DNA of 64,000 bases from assembly GCA_023614405.1 (NCBI GenBank), contig CM042687.1:69112992-69176991 (forward strand), read 5' to 3'. The stretch is from Avena insularis. Lineage: Eukaryota > Streptophyta > Magnoliopsida > Poales > Poaceae. The notes below the pieces were generated by a model. It was not told where the DNA came from. It saw only the letters and a program-made list of their open reading frames with translations, and made no database searches. Below are positions 53,690-64,000 of the stretch, piece by piece. Position numbers and translations under genes: made by a program. Position 1 is the stretch's first letter. Every line of letters begins with the position of its first letter.

Positions 53690-56600
53690 ATAGTTTGAAA
53701 ACTTTTGCGTATGGAACACCTATGGCTTTCTGGTGTTCCATATACGCAATTGCAAGTGGTTAACATAATCTACAGATCTGACGCTTTTAGGTCCGCGTGT
53801 ATTTGCATGTCTTTTCGTCTTTACGCATCACTCATTCTCTAATGAGATGGCATTGTATAAATTTGGTCTTTTGGTGAGACCTTTAGTTCCTTGGGGTTAA
53901 ATCATGTCGATACTGTTTTCGTACAATATATCTTTAGTGTTAGCCCATTGTGAACCACACCTTAGTTTGATAACAAACTACTTGACACAAATTCCCTCCT
54001 TTGCTGCTACTATAGCAGTCATATACTTAGCCTTTTGTTGTAGTATCCGTCACAATGTCTTAACTTTGGAAATCATCCAAATCTGTCATGGAAACTTCTT
54101 TCCATTACATTGTGCCACCCATAGTTTATATTGAGATAAACTTAATTTGTATCTTGTGATAGAACTAGTGTCATTTTACAATGAACTATATGTCTCTTAT
54201 ACAAATATAATATATTCTTAATTCTTCCAAAAGATTATAAGAATATCCTTACTATCAAGGGTATATGTCCAATGATCATTTTATGATTAATTATGGTATA
54301 TGATCATAACACTTAGAGCATAGGACATATCTGGATGTGTACATATCATGGTATGATTGATTAAGACATTCTTGTGATTTCACTCATCAAGTGTCAAAGC
54401 ACTTGAATCTTGTTTCACTTATCAAGTGTCGATACACTTGAATCTTGATTCAATTCTTTTCCATGCGACAAGAACCTTTTCTCGTTGTTTCCATATTGAA
54501 CTTCTTCAATATCTCATATATGTACGTTTGGCACAACCATGTTAGAGTCACAGTCTATCCATATAGACATTCATGCTAAATATTCGGGTTTTACCTAAGT
54601 CTTTCATCAAAATAAAATCATTAACCTTTGTCAATAAAAGATACATCATTTCTAATCAACAAGATGTCCTCCACATAATGTATTAGAAATATGTCTCAGC
54701 GCTCCCACTTAATTTCTTGCAAATGCAAGAATCTTCATCGTCTCCTGATGAAATTAAACTTCTTTAACAGTTTCATCATGGTGAAGATTCCAACTCCACG
54801 ATGCTTATTTCAACGATTGAAGTTTGCATGCCCTTTTTAGCATCCTTTGAATTAACAAAACCCTTTGGACCATGTTAGTGTACACGTCCTAGGTAACCAT
54901 TCTATTAGAAGAACTTTGTTTTGTTTGTTCAACTACCATATACCAAATTATATGTAGTGGTTGCTACATTAATTCGCCTAGACTAAATATCGCTATGGAA
55001 GATCTAATCTTGTCGTAGTCAACTCCTTGAACATTGTCGTAAAATCTTTACTGACATGTCGATGATGACCCACAAGTGTAGGGGATCGCAACAGTCTTCG
55101 CGTGTAGTATTACCCAATTTATTGACTCGACACAAGGGGAGACAAAGAATACTTGCAAGCCTTAACAACTGAGTTGTCAGTTCAGCTACACCTAGAAATA
55201 GTTCTTGCTCATGGAAGTTTATCAGTAGCAACAGTTTGTAGTAGCAAAGCAACAACAGGAGTAACAGTAACAGTGAACAGTAACAATAGTAATAGTAACG
55301 GTAAACAGTGGGATTCGAGTGCGGTAGGCATAGGGATGGATGGACGGGCTATACATGGACGAGTCTAAACATGTAACTTCAAAGAACTAGGGCATTGCAG
55401 ATAAATAATAACAAGCATCCAAGTACTAAACAATCCTAGGCATGTGCTCCAAATATAGTCATACGTGCTCGCAATGAGAACTTGCACAACATCTTCTGTC
55501 CAGCCAGCCCGTGGCAGCGGGGCCTCTAGGGAACTACTGGCAATTAAGGTGCTCCTTTTAATAGAGCACCGGAGCAAAGCATTAACACTCCGTGAACACA
55601 TGTGATCCTCACACCTAAACCATCCCCTCCGGTTGTCCCAATTATTTTCACTTTGGGGCCTTTGGATCCGGACAATGATATGTGTACACAACTTGCAAAT
55701 AAGATCATAAACAATACTATCATAATGATTCAATAATAAGTTCAGATCTGAGATCATGGCACTTGGGCCCTAGTGACAAGCATTAAGGACAACAAGTTGC
55801 AACAAAGTCAAATAGCACTAATAGAGATTCTAGGCACTATGCCCTAACAGATCTTATTCGATTTCATGATAGAACTCATCCAATCCCTACCATCCCCTAG
55901 CCTACAACGGGGGATTACTCACTCATGGATGAGGGAAACATCGGTGGTTGATGGAGATGCGTTGGTGATGACGATGGCGATGATCCTCTCCAAATTCCAC
56001 GTCCCATAAAGGTGCCAGAACAGAGTTTCTGGTGGCGGCGGCGGAGCGGAATTCTTTCTGGAAAACTATCGAACCCCCCTCTGTTTTTAGGTCAGAAGGC
56101 AACTTATAGACGCGGAGGGAGGCCGAGAAGCTGCCTGGGGTGGCCAAACCTCCCCTAGGCATGGGGTTAGTGGGCCCACACCTGGTGTGGGTCTGGCCTC
56201 CCCAGGCCTCCCCCTGTCTCCCCTTCTGGTTTCGTGGATCTTCTGGTGAAATATAATTTTTGGCATATTTTCCGGGATTTTTCCTGATAGTTCATTTTCT
56301 GCACAAAAACAAGACACCAAGGTAATTCGGCTGAAAACAGCGCCAGTCCGTGTTAGTTGTATCCAAATCACACAAGTATAGAGGAAAAACAATAGCAAAG
56401 TGTTCAAGAAAGTAGATATGTTTTGGACGTATCAGTCGACTATTTCACAGATGTGAAACATCCATGTCTATTTCTTTATAGATCCAAATACGACCGATAT
56501 GTTTTTACACCTTTCTGGAGGGTCTTCCAAGTTGAAAAAAATTGATTTCTCGTGTATGGAGCTATCACGGATTTTATGGCTTCAAGCCATTTGACGGAGT

Positions 56601-56850
56601 CAGGGCCCATCATCGCTTCTTTGCATGTAGTCAGTTCATCATTGTCAAACAACAATGATTTACTCTCAAATCTTAGCATTTGATTGTTTATCTGACCTAC
56701 TTGGTTCAATAGGAACTTATACCTCCATGACCACAACCTTTGAGGCACATAAGCTATGAGCATTATGGCTGCCTCCAAAACGATTTTCGGTGCTGAGCAA
56801 CTCAACACATTTAGCTAAGGTTCATCAACCTTATAAACGTTGTTTTTCCT
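53690..56850 (-). pseudogene. Copia pol (RT/RNase H) remnant of J, split by solo LTR G
   Basis: Minus strand. At 56640-56560 the frame reads DNDELTTCKEAMMGPDSVKW, LEAIKSVI, the well-known start of Angela/BARE RT. After G, a GVDYD-like segment (VQGVDYDKI, near 55015) continues RT. The catalytic box is YVED at 54677-54666, where copia RT has YVDD, so the second catalytic aspartate is lost. KDLGKTRIFSMNVYMDR and KKFNMETTRKGSC follow towards RNase H. Numerous stops, shifts and internal deletions occur, and the RNase H domain is too decayed to mark. RT and RNase H would convert element RNA to cDNA; this copy cannot. Confidence 0.78.
55063..56434 (-). mobile_element. Solo LTR G (D/F gypsy family) in J
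   Basis: A 1,372-bp LTR, the same family as C and D, flanked by GTCGA at 55058-55062 and 56435-56439. It interrupts J's RT. Like C, it has no interior. Confidence 0.94.
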
Positions 56851-56945
56851 CCCACTTAACTTTTACGAAAAAATCCTTTTTCAAGAAACTTCACGTTTCA
56901 AGTGACAAACTCTTTTGTTGTAACACTATGGTTCTGAAAAGACCG

Positions 56946-58175
56946 TAGCTTCTATGTGACACGCCAATCCCCGGATCAGTTCATTGGCTCACAATAAAAT
57001 AAAGATAATAACATAGCAAAATATTAGTGTATCTTAAATAACAAAAGGTCCGGAGTAATCATTTATTACAATAAAGCTTATCTCTAGACTAACTCAACTT
57101 ATTCAAGTATCAATATAAATAAATAACTCCTCCATTCTTCAAATTGCCCACAAGTGAACAAGTGCCGAGTGGAGTACCGCGACCTAATTGATCACTCAGA
57201 ATCTGAATATCCTGCAACATGAAACATAGCAGCCCCGAAGGGTCAATACATGGAATGTATGGCAAGTAGAGCTATTAAAGGAGACAATAAACCTAACATC
57301 TACATGCTTATTTGCCAAGTGGAGCTGTGGATAACTTGCATTTGCAAATACCTTTGTCCTACTTTCATAAACACTTTTTGATTTTCTTTGAAAAGATCCC
57401 AAATAGATTAACCCATCAACATTAAAGCAATTAGGAAATTCGAATGAGCGAGAAACATATGATGAACTCAATATCAAGCAACTCAGATGTCCATAACCGG
57501 GGACACGGCTAATCGATAGTACACTTTACCCATGTGACTTGGCCAGCCCAGCTCGTACCGCCACTCTCATATTGGGTGATGATAGGGAGAAGTCCAAGAA
57601 GAAACCGTTCGGGAAGTAGCTCCCCAAACCCGACATGCCATACCAACCTACCAAAATTATACATCTCTGGCTATGTGGGTTTGAGTTGCCACAACCTACT
57701 AAGTCCAACCAACCTCCCATTTCATTATTGGCACATGGCTGTTCACGTAATCTACCAAATAAAGAAGCCAATCATTTTCTCTTGATACTTGGGTGCCTTT
57801 CTGCAATGATACCACCAAAAAATGTCAATCCCATCACACCCAGGAGGTTCATTGATTAAGTTGTTTTTAGTTTTCAAAAACCAACACTTTTAGAAACAAC
57901 TTTCAGTGATGTAACTCAGCCCTCGTTCATCAAAGCACGGCTAAGCACATCTACCAACGGTGGCTCAACTACAAGAGATCCCTACCACATAATAGGATAT
58001 AGCATAGCGATAGTAGTTCCTACCATGCAACTACAAAATACACCACAATGCATTGAAAATAGTAGGATAATAATCATGAACAAATTAGCATCTACTTGCC
58101 TTGGCTGCAGCGGTCGAACGAACAATCTTCACACGAGCAAGCATTACACTCGTCACAATCTACACAGCACAATAG
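56946..58175. other. Unassigned sequence between J and F
   Basis: No gene recognised. It begins near TGTGACACGCCAATCCCCGG (56956) and contains CATCACACCCAGGAGGTTCA near 57830, which may be degraded LTR ends of an unknown element. Frames on either strand (for example 57196-57477 and 57526-57771) match nothing I know. The last five bases, AATAG (58171-58175), are F's presumed left target duplication. Confidence 0.45.
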
Positions 58176-59565
58176 TGATACATCCAAAAGGTATCTACTT
58201 TCCCGAACAATTCTGCTATTGTTTCTCCTCTAAACTTGTGTTGATTTGGATACAACTAACACGGACTGACGCTGTTTTCAGCAGAATTACCTTGGTGTCT
58301 AATTTTTGTACAGAAAATCAACTATCAGGAAAAATCCTAGAAAATATGCCAAAAATCCTATTTCACCAGAAGATCCACGGAGCCAGAATACTAGATGGAG
58401 AGGAGCCTTGGGTCGACCACACCCCCCTGCCGCGCGGGTGGGCCCACCCCACGCCTGGGAGGGGTGTGGCCACCCCAGGCGCCCCCTTGGGCTCCCTCTT
58501 TACCTATAAGTTACCCCTTGACCTAAAAACCGAGGGGGGTTCGACATTTTTCCAGAAAGAGTTCCGCTGTGTCGCCACCACCAGAAGTCGCGATTCGGAT
58601 CCAGAAACTCCGTTCTGGCACCCTGCCGGGACGGGGAATTTGGAGAGGATCATCGCCATCGTCATCACCAACGCCTCTCCATCAACCATCGATGTTTCCC
58701 TCATCCATGAGTGAGTAATCCCCCGCTGTAGGCTATGGTGATGGTAGGGATTGGATGAGTTCTATCATGTAATCAAATAAGATTGGTAGGGCATGGTGCC
58801 TAGTATCTCTATTAGTTCTATTTGTCTTTGTTGCAACTTGTTGTGCTTAATGCTTGTCACTATGGCCCGAGTGCCATGATCTCAGATCTGAACTTATTAT
58901 TGAATCATTATGATAGTATTGTTTGTGATCTTATCTGCAAGTTGTGTACACATATCATTGTCCGGATCCAAAGGCCCCGAAGTGACAGAAATTAGGACAA
59001 CCGGAGGGGATGGCTGTGGTGTGAGGATCACATGTGTTCATGGAGTGTTAATGCTTTGCTCCGGTGCTCTATTAAAAGGAGTACCTTAATTGCCAGTAGT
59101 TCCCTTGAGGCCCCGCTGCCACGGGCTGGCAGGACAAAAGATGTTGTGCAAGTTCTCATTGCGAGCACGCATGACTATATATGGAGCACATGCCTATGAT
59201 TGTTTAGTACTTGTATGCTCATTCTTATTTATCTGCAATTGCCCTAGATCTTGAAGTTATATGTTTAGACTCGTCCATGCAACGCCCGTCCATCCATCCC
59301 TATGCCTACCTCACTCATATCCTACTATTTGCTACTACTGTTACTATTGCTCCTGTTTTGCCGCTCCTGTTGCTTTGTTGTTGCTACTACAAACTGTTGC
59401 TACTGATAAACTTCTGTGAGCAAGAACTATTTCCAGGTGCAGCTGAATTGACAACTCAGTTGTTAAGGCTTGCAAGTATTCTTTGGCTTCCCTTGTGTCG
59501 AATCAATAAATTAGGTAATACTACCCTCGAAGACTATTGCGATCCCCTATATTTGTCGGTCATCA
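58176..59565 (+). repeat. 5' LTR of element F
   Basis: 1,390 bp, TGATACATCCAAAAGGTATC...GTCGGTCATCA. Inverse of the LTRs at 5625, 16111 and 55063. Confidence 0.94.
59175..59184 (+). promoter_or_regulatory. Possible TATA box in the F LTR
   Basis: CTATATATGG. The D-family LTRs keep ACTATATWTGG at the matching place (for example the inverse at 16482-16492). Transcription would start near 59210. Confidence 0.4.
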
Positions 59566-59576
59566 AGACTATTTTC

Positions 59577-59595
59577 TGGCGCCGTTGCCGGGGAG
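59577..59595 (+). other. Primer binding site of F, tRNA-Asp type
   Basis: TGGCGCCGTTGCCGGGGAG, starting 12 bases after the LTR; its first 18 bases match the plant tRNA-Asp complement. Confidence 0.93.
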
Positions 59596-59654
59596 CATAG
59601 CTTTAATTGTAAGTTCACTTGGATCTATTATTATTCACTACTACTCCGTTCATC

Positions 59655-61452
59655 ATGGGTAAGTCTCGTGATGGAAAGTCTCCTATTTTACCATCCACTA
59701 CAAGAAGAGGCACATTCCTAACACCTCTGCTGCTCTTGATTCACCGTCTGTTATAAGTAAGCTTGATACACCACCACCACATACTCATGCTACACACACT
59801 GCTACTACTGCTGAATTTGAAACTGCTTTTGATACTCATGATGTTACTTATACTGTGCTTGATGCGAGTGGTTCATTAGGTCCTTTCCTAGATGCTACTA
59901 TGGCTGGTCTAGGTAATACTGAAACTCCTAGTGAAGACACTATTACACCTGTTAGCTCACCTAAGTCTAGAGAGAGTTATGATATTAATGATGGCTACAT
60001 TGAGTTTACTGATGAATTTGTTGAAGAGTGTCGAAACACACATCGTGCTAGTGCTATTAAGAGTCTCCTTGCAGGACATACCATTATTCCTAAACTGTCC
60101 TCTGATCCTAAGTTTTCCACCTCTCCCATAGATATAAAGATAAAGATTATGATTTCTCTCTTGATTTATCCTATTTGGACATTGTTGAGAAAGAACCTTT
60201 CTGTGGGACTGAAAATGAGAGTGTTGTGGCTCATATGAATGAGCTTTCCACTATGAGTGCTTTATTCTCTGATGATTTTAATATGCGCAAGTACTTTGTT
60301 ACTAAGATCTTCCCTTTTTCACTAAAAGGAGAATCTAGGGCTTGGTTTAATAGATTACCTCCTGGTTCCATTGATAGTCCTGATTGCTTGATTGCTTCTT
60401 TCTTCTAGAAATATTTTCCTCCCAGTGCTAGACATGCTGCTTTCTAGAGTTTTTGGTTTTAAACAGAGAGAAGAAGAGAAATTGCCTGAGTCATGGACAA
60501 GGTTCTGTGCCTTGATTCAAGCACATCCTGGATGTCCATTACCTAAAAAATGAGCTTCTTGATATTTATTATAATGGACTAACTAATGATTCTTGGAAAT
60601 ACCTAGATAGTTTTGCTGATTGTGTTTTCAGGAAAAGAACTCCTACAGATGCTGAAGAATAGAATAAGCAAGAATTATGATGATTGGACTTCAACTGAGC
60701 TAAATACACCTGAGCCTATTACTCCTAAACCAGTGGTGCCTGAACCAGTTCCAATACCAACACCAAAGAAGAGGGGAGTTTTTGCATTAAATGATGAAGT
60801 GATGAAAGAAGCTAAGAAATGTCTAAAGGATAAAGGTATTAGAGCTGAAGATGTGAAGAATCTACCTCCTATAGAAGAATCATGTAAGCCAATTCCCCAC
60901 TAATCTACTATTGAGGTGCACTCTCTCCACTTTGATGAAGGTGATATTCCCTATGGTAAGCCTCCTGATCAATGCTTAGAGGAACTTGACACATTTATTG
61001 GTAAACAAGGTAATTTTAATAAACAAGTTCAGAATCATTTATTGGAAAACTCAAGAGCTATTAATGATTTTAAAGATATTGAGGAAAGAACTTCTAATGA
61101 TATTAAAATGCTTTTCAAACACTTTCAAATGGTTCAAACCCAAATTGATCAACTTGCTAAGGTACAAAAGTATATGCTAGTTAATGCTTCAGGAGATAAA
61201 CATGCTTATGGAATTAGAACTAGGAGTGGTATAGCTACCGAAGATCCTTCATATCCTGAAGGACACCCTAAAAGAATTGAGCAGGATTATCAACAAGGTG
61301 AAAGTAGTGGTAGTCCTCGCAAGAGAAAGAAAAAGAAACATAAAATAGTTAAGGAACCACTTGAACCTGCTGTAGATCCTAACAGTATATCTGTCTCTGA
61401 TGCTGAAACTGGGAGTCGTAATGATAAAAATGACGCTCCTAATAAGGAGTAA
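59655..61452 (+). pseudogene. gag of element F, broken
   Basis: ATG 59655 (MGKSRDGKSPILPSTTRRGT) matches D's start at 27539. One A is lost relative to D near 59722, shifting the frame. Good frames resume at 59855 (GSLGPFLDATMAGLGNTETP to ATFSTSPIDI-like) and 60175 with the capsid core: NESVVAHMNELSTMSALFSD, FPFSLKGESRAWFNRLPPGS, ending in TAG at 60406-60408. Further shifts occur at 60430 and 60550. From 60613 come KISKNYDDW, a proline-rich VVPEPVPIPTPKKRG, TAA at 60901-60903, then FDEGDIPYGKPPDQCLEEL, the helical KHFQMVQTQIDQLAKVQKYM and the basic SSGSPRKRKKKKHKIVKEPL to TAA 61450-61452. No zinc knuckle; the lysine/arginine tail may bind RNA. Confidence 0.87.
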
Positions 61453-62322
61453 GTTGAGGAAGAACCTAAGGAGCACAATAAGAATACTAGGTACACTAAG
61501 GAAGATTTTATTGCTAATAAACATGGTAAAGAGATAGAACCTTGGGTGCAGAAACCTATGCCTTTTCCAGGTAAGAAACACAAGTCAAAGGAGGAAGAAC
61601 ACTACAAAAAGTTTTGTGAGTGGATGAAGCCTTTATTTTTGCAAATTCCTTTGACTGATGCTATTAAGTTGCCTCCTTATTCAAAGTATATGAAGGATAT
61701 TGTCTCTAATAAATGGAAGATTCCTAATGAGGAAATTTCTACTTTGCTTGCTAATTATTCCTTCAATGGTAAGGTTCAAAAGAAACTTGGTGATCCAGGT
61801 ATACCAACTATTCCTTGCTCTATTAAGAATAATTATGTTAGAACTGCTTTATGTGATTTGGGAGCTGGAGTTAGTGTTATGCCTTTTTCTCTCTACAAGA
61901 GACTCAAGCTAGAAAAGTTGATACCAACTGATATATCTTTGCAAATGGCTGATAAGTCAACTACTATTCCTGTTGGTATATGTGAGGATGTTCCTGTTCA
62001 AGTGGCTCATAATTGCTTGGTTTTAACTGATTTTGTTGTGCTTGAGATCCCCGAAGATGATAATATGTCTATTATTCTTGGGATACCTTTTCTTAATACT
62101 ACAGGTGCTGTCATCAATTGTAATCAAGGAAAAGTAACATTCAATATTAATGACAAAGAGCATACTGTCTATTTCCCCAAGAAGGTTGCTAAAATCTATT
62201 GCCTAAATTCCATTAAAAATATTGAGAGCATCAAGGTTGGAGAAATATATTGTCCCATTCCACAAGAAAATTTTGAAACTATTAGGATTGGAACCATTTC
62301 TATCAAGGTTGAGGTAACATAA
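61453..62322 (+). CDS. gag end and aspartic protease of F, intact frame
   Basis: The frame is open from 61453; the first methionine is 61546 (MQKPMPFPGKKHKSKEEEHY). The first ~85 codons finish gag (FCEWMKPLFLQIPLTDAIKL, NEEISTLLANYSFNGKV). The protease follows: IPCSIKNNYVRTALCDLGAG with active-site DLGAGVSVMP (about 61855-61884), flap side MADKSTTIPVGICEDVPVQ and IILGIPFLNTTGAVIN, where I replaces R of the LGR motif. It ends with IPQENFETIRIGTISIKVEV and TAA. It is the best-preserved coding segment of this family here; D's copy has a changed active-site residue. It would process gag in the particle. The upstream TAA (61450-61452) separates it from gag, so as it stands it lacks a start apart from 61546. 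Confidence 0.87.
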   Translation, partial: VEEEPKEHNKNTRYTKEDFIANKHGKEIEPWVQKPMPFPGKKHKSKEEEHYKKFCEWMKPLFLQIPLTDAIKLPPYSKYMKDIVSNKWKIPNEEISTLLANYSFNGKVQKKLGDPGIPTIPCSIKNNYVRTALCDLGAGVSVMPFSLYKRLKLEKLIPTDISLQMADKSTTIPVGICEDVPVQVAHNCLVLTDFVVLEIPEDDNMSIILGIPFLNTTGAVINCNQGKVTFNINDKEHTVYFPKKVAKIYCLNSIKNIESIKVGEIYCPIPQENFETIRIGTISIKVEVT

Positions 62323-63183
62323 TCACCTTGTGGAATGCAAATTTTTGTTTCATATAAGATTGTTTTGGTAACAAGACTTGATCAACCTTGTTAACAAAAG
62401 GATTTTAATGAATAAAACAATGTTTTCACTATGGTTATTCTTGCTTTCTTTTACTTTTCTCCTTCCCAGTCTTTGACTTTTCTTTTGTTAGCTTTGGTTC
62501 TGTTAGTTTTTTGCTTGTTAGAGTGTCTTAGAACTTCTGTAGTTTGGTTTTGGTTTGCTTTTTCTTGTTCTAAAAAAAATCTTTTCTGTGAGAAAATCAA
62601 TTTTCATACCCTGAAAATTGGCCAAAAATAAAGTTTCCCAAAAAATTCCAGAAAATTCAAAATAATTTTTTCCTTGAAAAAAGGGGCAGAGGGACACCTG
62701 GAGTGACCCAGGGGGCCACCCCAGGCCAGCACACCCCTGAGTGGCGCGGCCAGCCCCCAGGTGGCGCCTGACAGGGGTGTGGCCCACCTGTGGCCCTCCA
62801 AGATGCCTGCTCCCAGCCATCTTCTTTCTCTCTCCCAAAAACACCGGGAAACTTTCTCAAGATTGAGTTCCTGCTGTTCTTGCTCGGTAATTTCGATCTC
62901 CTTGCTTAGCCCATCTTTGCTGCTGATTTTTGGAGGGATTGCTCCTTGGTATGTGCCTCCTCCGCTTGTCCAATTAGATTTGTGATTTGTAGATTGTATC
63001 TTGAGTATTTTGCTGCTATAGGTGACAAGTTGTGTGAGCTTGCATGTTTGTTCTATGCTTAGAGATTTCATTTTGATGCATGTGTAGCCCTCTAGCAAGT
63101 TCCTATAGTAGTTTCTCATCATTTATCAACTTAGAAATCACTTGGTTTGATGTTTGTCTAAAAATTTCAGAAAAAAGGGGGTC
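62323..63183 (+). other. Spacer of F between protease and second ORF
   Basis: No gene. T-rich stretch to 62600, then a GC-rich patch at 62680-62820 matching D's 20575-20720, then a leader-like stretch (62880-63180) conserved with D. No trace of RT or integrase. Confidence 0.75.
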
Positions 63184-64000
63184 ATGGACAACCACACCTT
63201 TGGTGAAATATTTGAGAGTGATGCACCTAGAAGTGCAAGGCCTTTAAGATCATCCTCCCGAGCTAGGCCCTCATACAATGAGGATCTCATTATACCGTGA
63301 TTTGGCGACGAGTGAGATGAGGGGGATATGCACCCTTCCACCTTTCCTTACCCGACCTTCTTGCGGGCTGCTGGGATTCTTGAGGATTTTCTAACCTTGG
63401 TTCGGAGGGTTGGACTAACAATTTATATGCAGGATGAGAGCGTGCAATATGCTACGCTCACTAAAACATTTGTGGAGAGCTTTTTTTTAACAGCTTGTTC
63501 AAGCCAGACGTGTCTTTCAAAATTTATGGCAGGCCTTACACCATGACATTGAAGAAATTTTGTGAGGCCCTGGGTCTTGGTACAGCTGGGACGGCAAAGA
63601 AGATTCCAGCTCAACCCACTGATTTGTTGGAGCTCTACCATGGGATAACTAATGATGATGACCGTAGAGCCCAAAGGGGAAAGATAAGAAATATTCAGCT
63701 CCCAGCTATCAAGTACTTTGCTTATTATCTTGCCACTAGTGTTCTTGGTAGGGATAATACTAGTAATATTTCCAACTATCATTTGGCCTTCATAGCTGCT
63801 GCGCTCAACAATGAAACTAGGTACAACCTTGGTTCTCTCATTGCTCATTGCTCATTTCTGAGCTGCTAAGGGACCCATTTATGGGGGAATTATTGCTGCA
63901 CGTTTTGTCGCTGCTTTGGACCTTGCTATTGATCCAAATGGTACAGTTTTGGCTCCTCAGAGGCTTGATCTTGCTGCCATGAAAGCGCACCACTTTGTCA
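63184..64000 (+). pseudogene. Second ORF of element F, partial at window end
   Basis: ATG 63184 gives MDNHTFGEIFESDAPRSARP and SSSRARPSYNEDLIIP, then TGA at 63298-63300, at the same codon as in D, and a second TGA nearby. Homology continues with HPSTFPYPTFLRAAGILEDF, DESVQYATLTKTFVESF, a frameshift near 63490, FKPDVSFKIYGRPYTMTLKK, FCEALGLG, ELYHGITNDDDRRAQRGKIR, YFAYYLATSVLGRDN and RYNLGSLIAH (to about 63850). A short insertion at about 63850 gives a stop. Then KGPIYGGIIAARFVAALDLA and RLDLAAMKAHHFV run to the window edge. It resembles the putative plant transposon proteins of grass gypsy elements (untested). Its role is unknown. Its retention in a family that lacks polymerase is the notable point. 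Confidence 0.7.

Larger units (their letters stand above)
51970..56945 (-). mobile_element. Element J: Angela/BARE-like Ty1/copia element, 5' part lost
   Basis: Minus strand. The 3' LTR (53661-51970) begins TGAAGGGAATATGCCCGAGA and is preceded by the tract AGTGCAAGTGGGAGAC (to 53662), both typical of Triticeae Angela/BARE elements. Upstream (higher coordinates) are decayed RT pieces, interrupted by solo LTR G. No gag, integrase, primer site or 5' LTR is left; homology fades near 56945. The right boundary is approximate. Confidence 0.85.
58176..64000 (+). mobile_element. Element F: gag-protease gypsy element, same family as D
   Basis: Plus strand: 5' LTR, tRNA-Asp primer site, broken gag, intact protease frame, spacer, second ORF; the window ends inside the second ORF. 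From protease stop (62322) to second-ORF start (63184) there are only about 860 bp, with no RT, RNase H or integrase, exactly as in D. Confidence 0.9.

Overview
This window looks like intergenic DNA of a large grass genome. The element families, the Angela/BARE-type copia LTR and the depth of nesting point to Triticeae (wheat, barley, rye, Aegilops). I found no intact host gene, rRNA or tRNA gene. Almost everything assignable is transposable-element DNA, and nearly every coding region is broken by stops, frameshifts or later insertions.

Layout. (1) 1-2283: a tandem duplication carrying the 5' exons of an unrecognised coiled-coil gene, now a pseudogene. (2) 2284-32315: gypsy element A, bounded by ATATC target duplications. 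It contains solo LTR C (5625-7003, TSD ATAAT) inside its pol gene. It also contains a second member of the same family, element B (11733-31887, TSD GTTAT/ATTAT), inside its 3' LTR. B is itself split by element D (16111-28208, minus strand), and D's gag is split by a 3.8-kb solo LTR, E (22231-25998, TSD ACTAG). This gives four levels of nesting. (3) 32316-37572: an unassigned stretch, a ~124-bp tandem array, two CACTA-type right termini (35995 and 36654) and a ~260-bp tandem array. (4) 37573-51969: a copia-type LTR (I) split by gypsy element H (38396-51421, TSD CATGT). H is Tat-like: tRNA-Lys primer site, two gag-like regions, protease, RT, two RNase H regions, integrase, and an antisense accessory gene. 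(5) 51970-56945: the 3' part of an Angela/BARE-like copia element J on the minus strand, split by solo LTR G (55063-56434, TSD GTCGA). (6) 56946-58175: unassigned. (7) 58176-64000: element F, plus strand, same family as D, running off the window.

How the parts relate. A and B are one family: tRNA-Asp primer site, gag, protease, RT/RNase H, a 3' accessory ORF, and conspicuous palindromic CCAACTATACGGC motifs in both the LTRs and the 3' spacer. D, F and the solo LTRs C and G are another family. D and F carry gag and protease, no RT, RNase H or integrase, and then a second conserved sense-strand ORF. That layout suggests a non-autonomous lineage that relies on enzymes from partners. A and B share two in-frame stops in gag/pro, which also suggests copying of an already defective source.

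The points I would check first are the palindrome arrays of A/B, the polymerase-free layout shared by D and F, the duplicated gag-like domain of H, H's antisense gene with its own TATA box and splice signals, and the extra polypurine-tract-like copies in three unrelated families.
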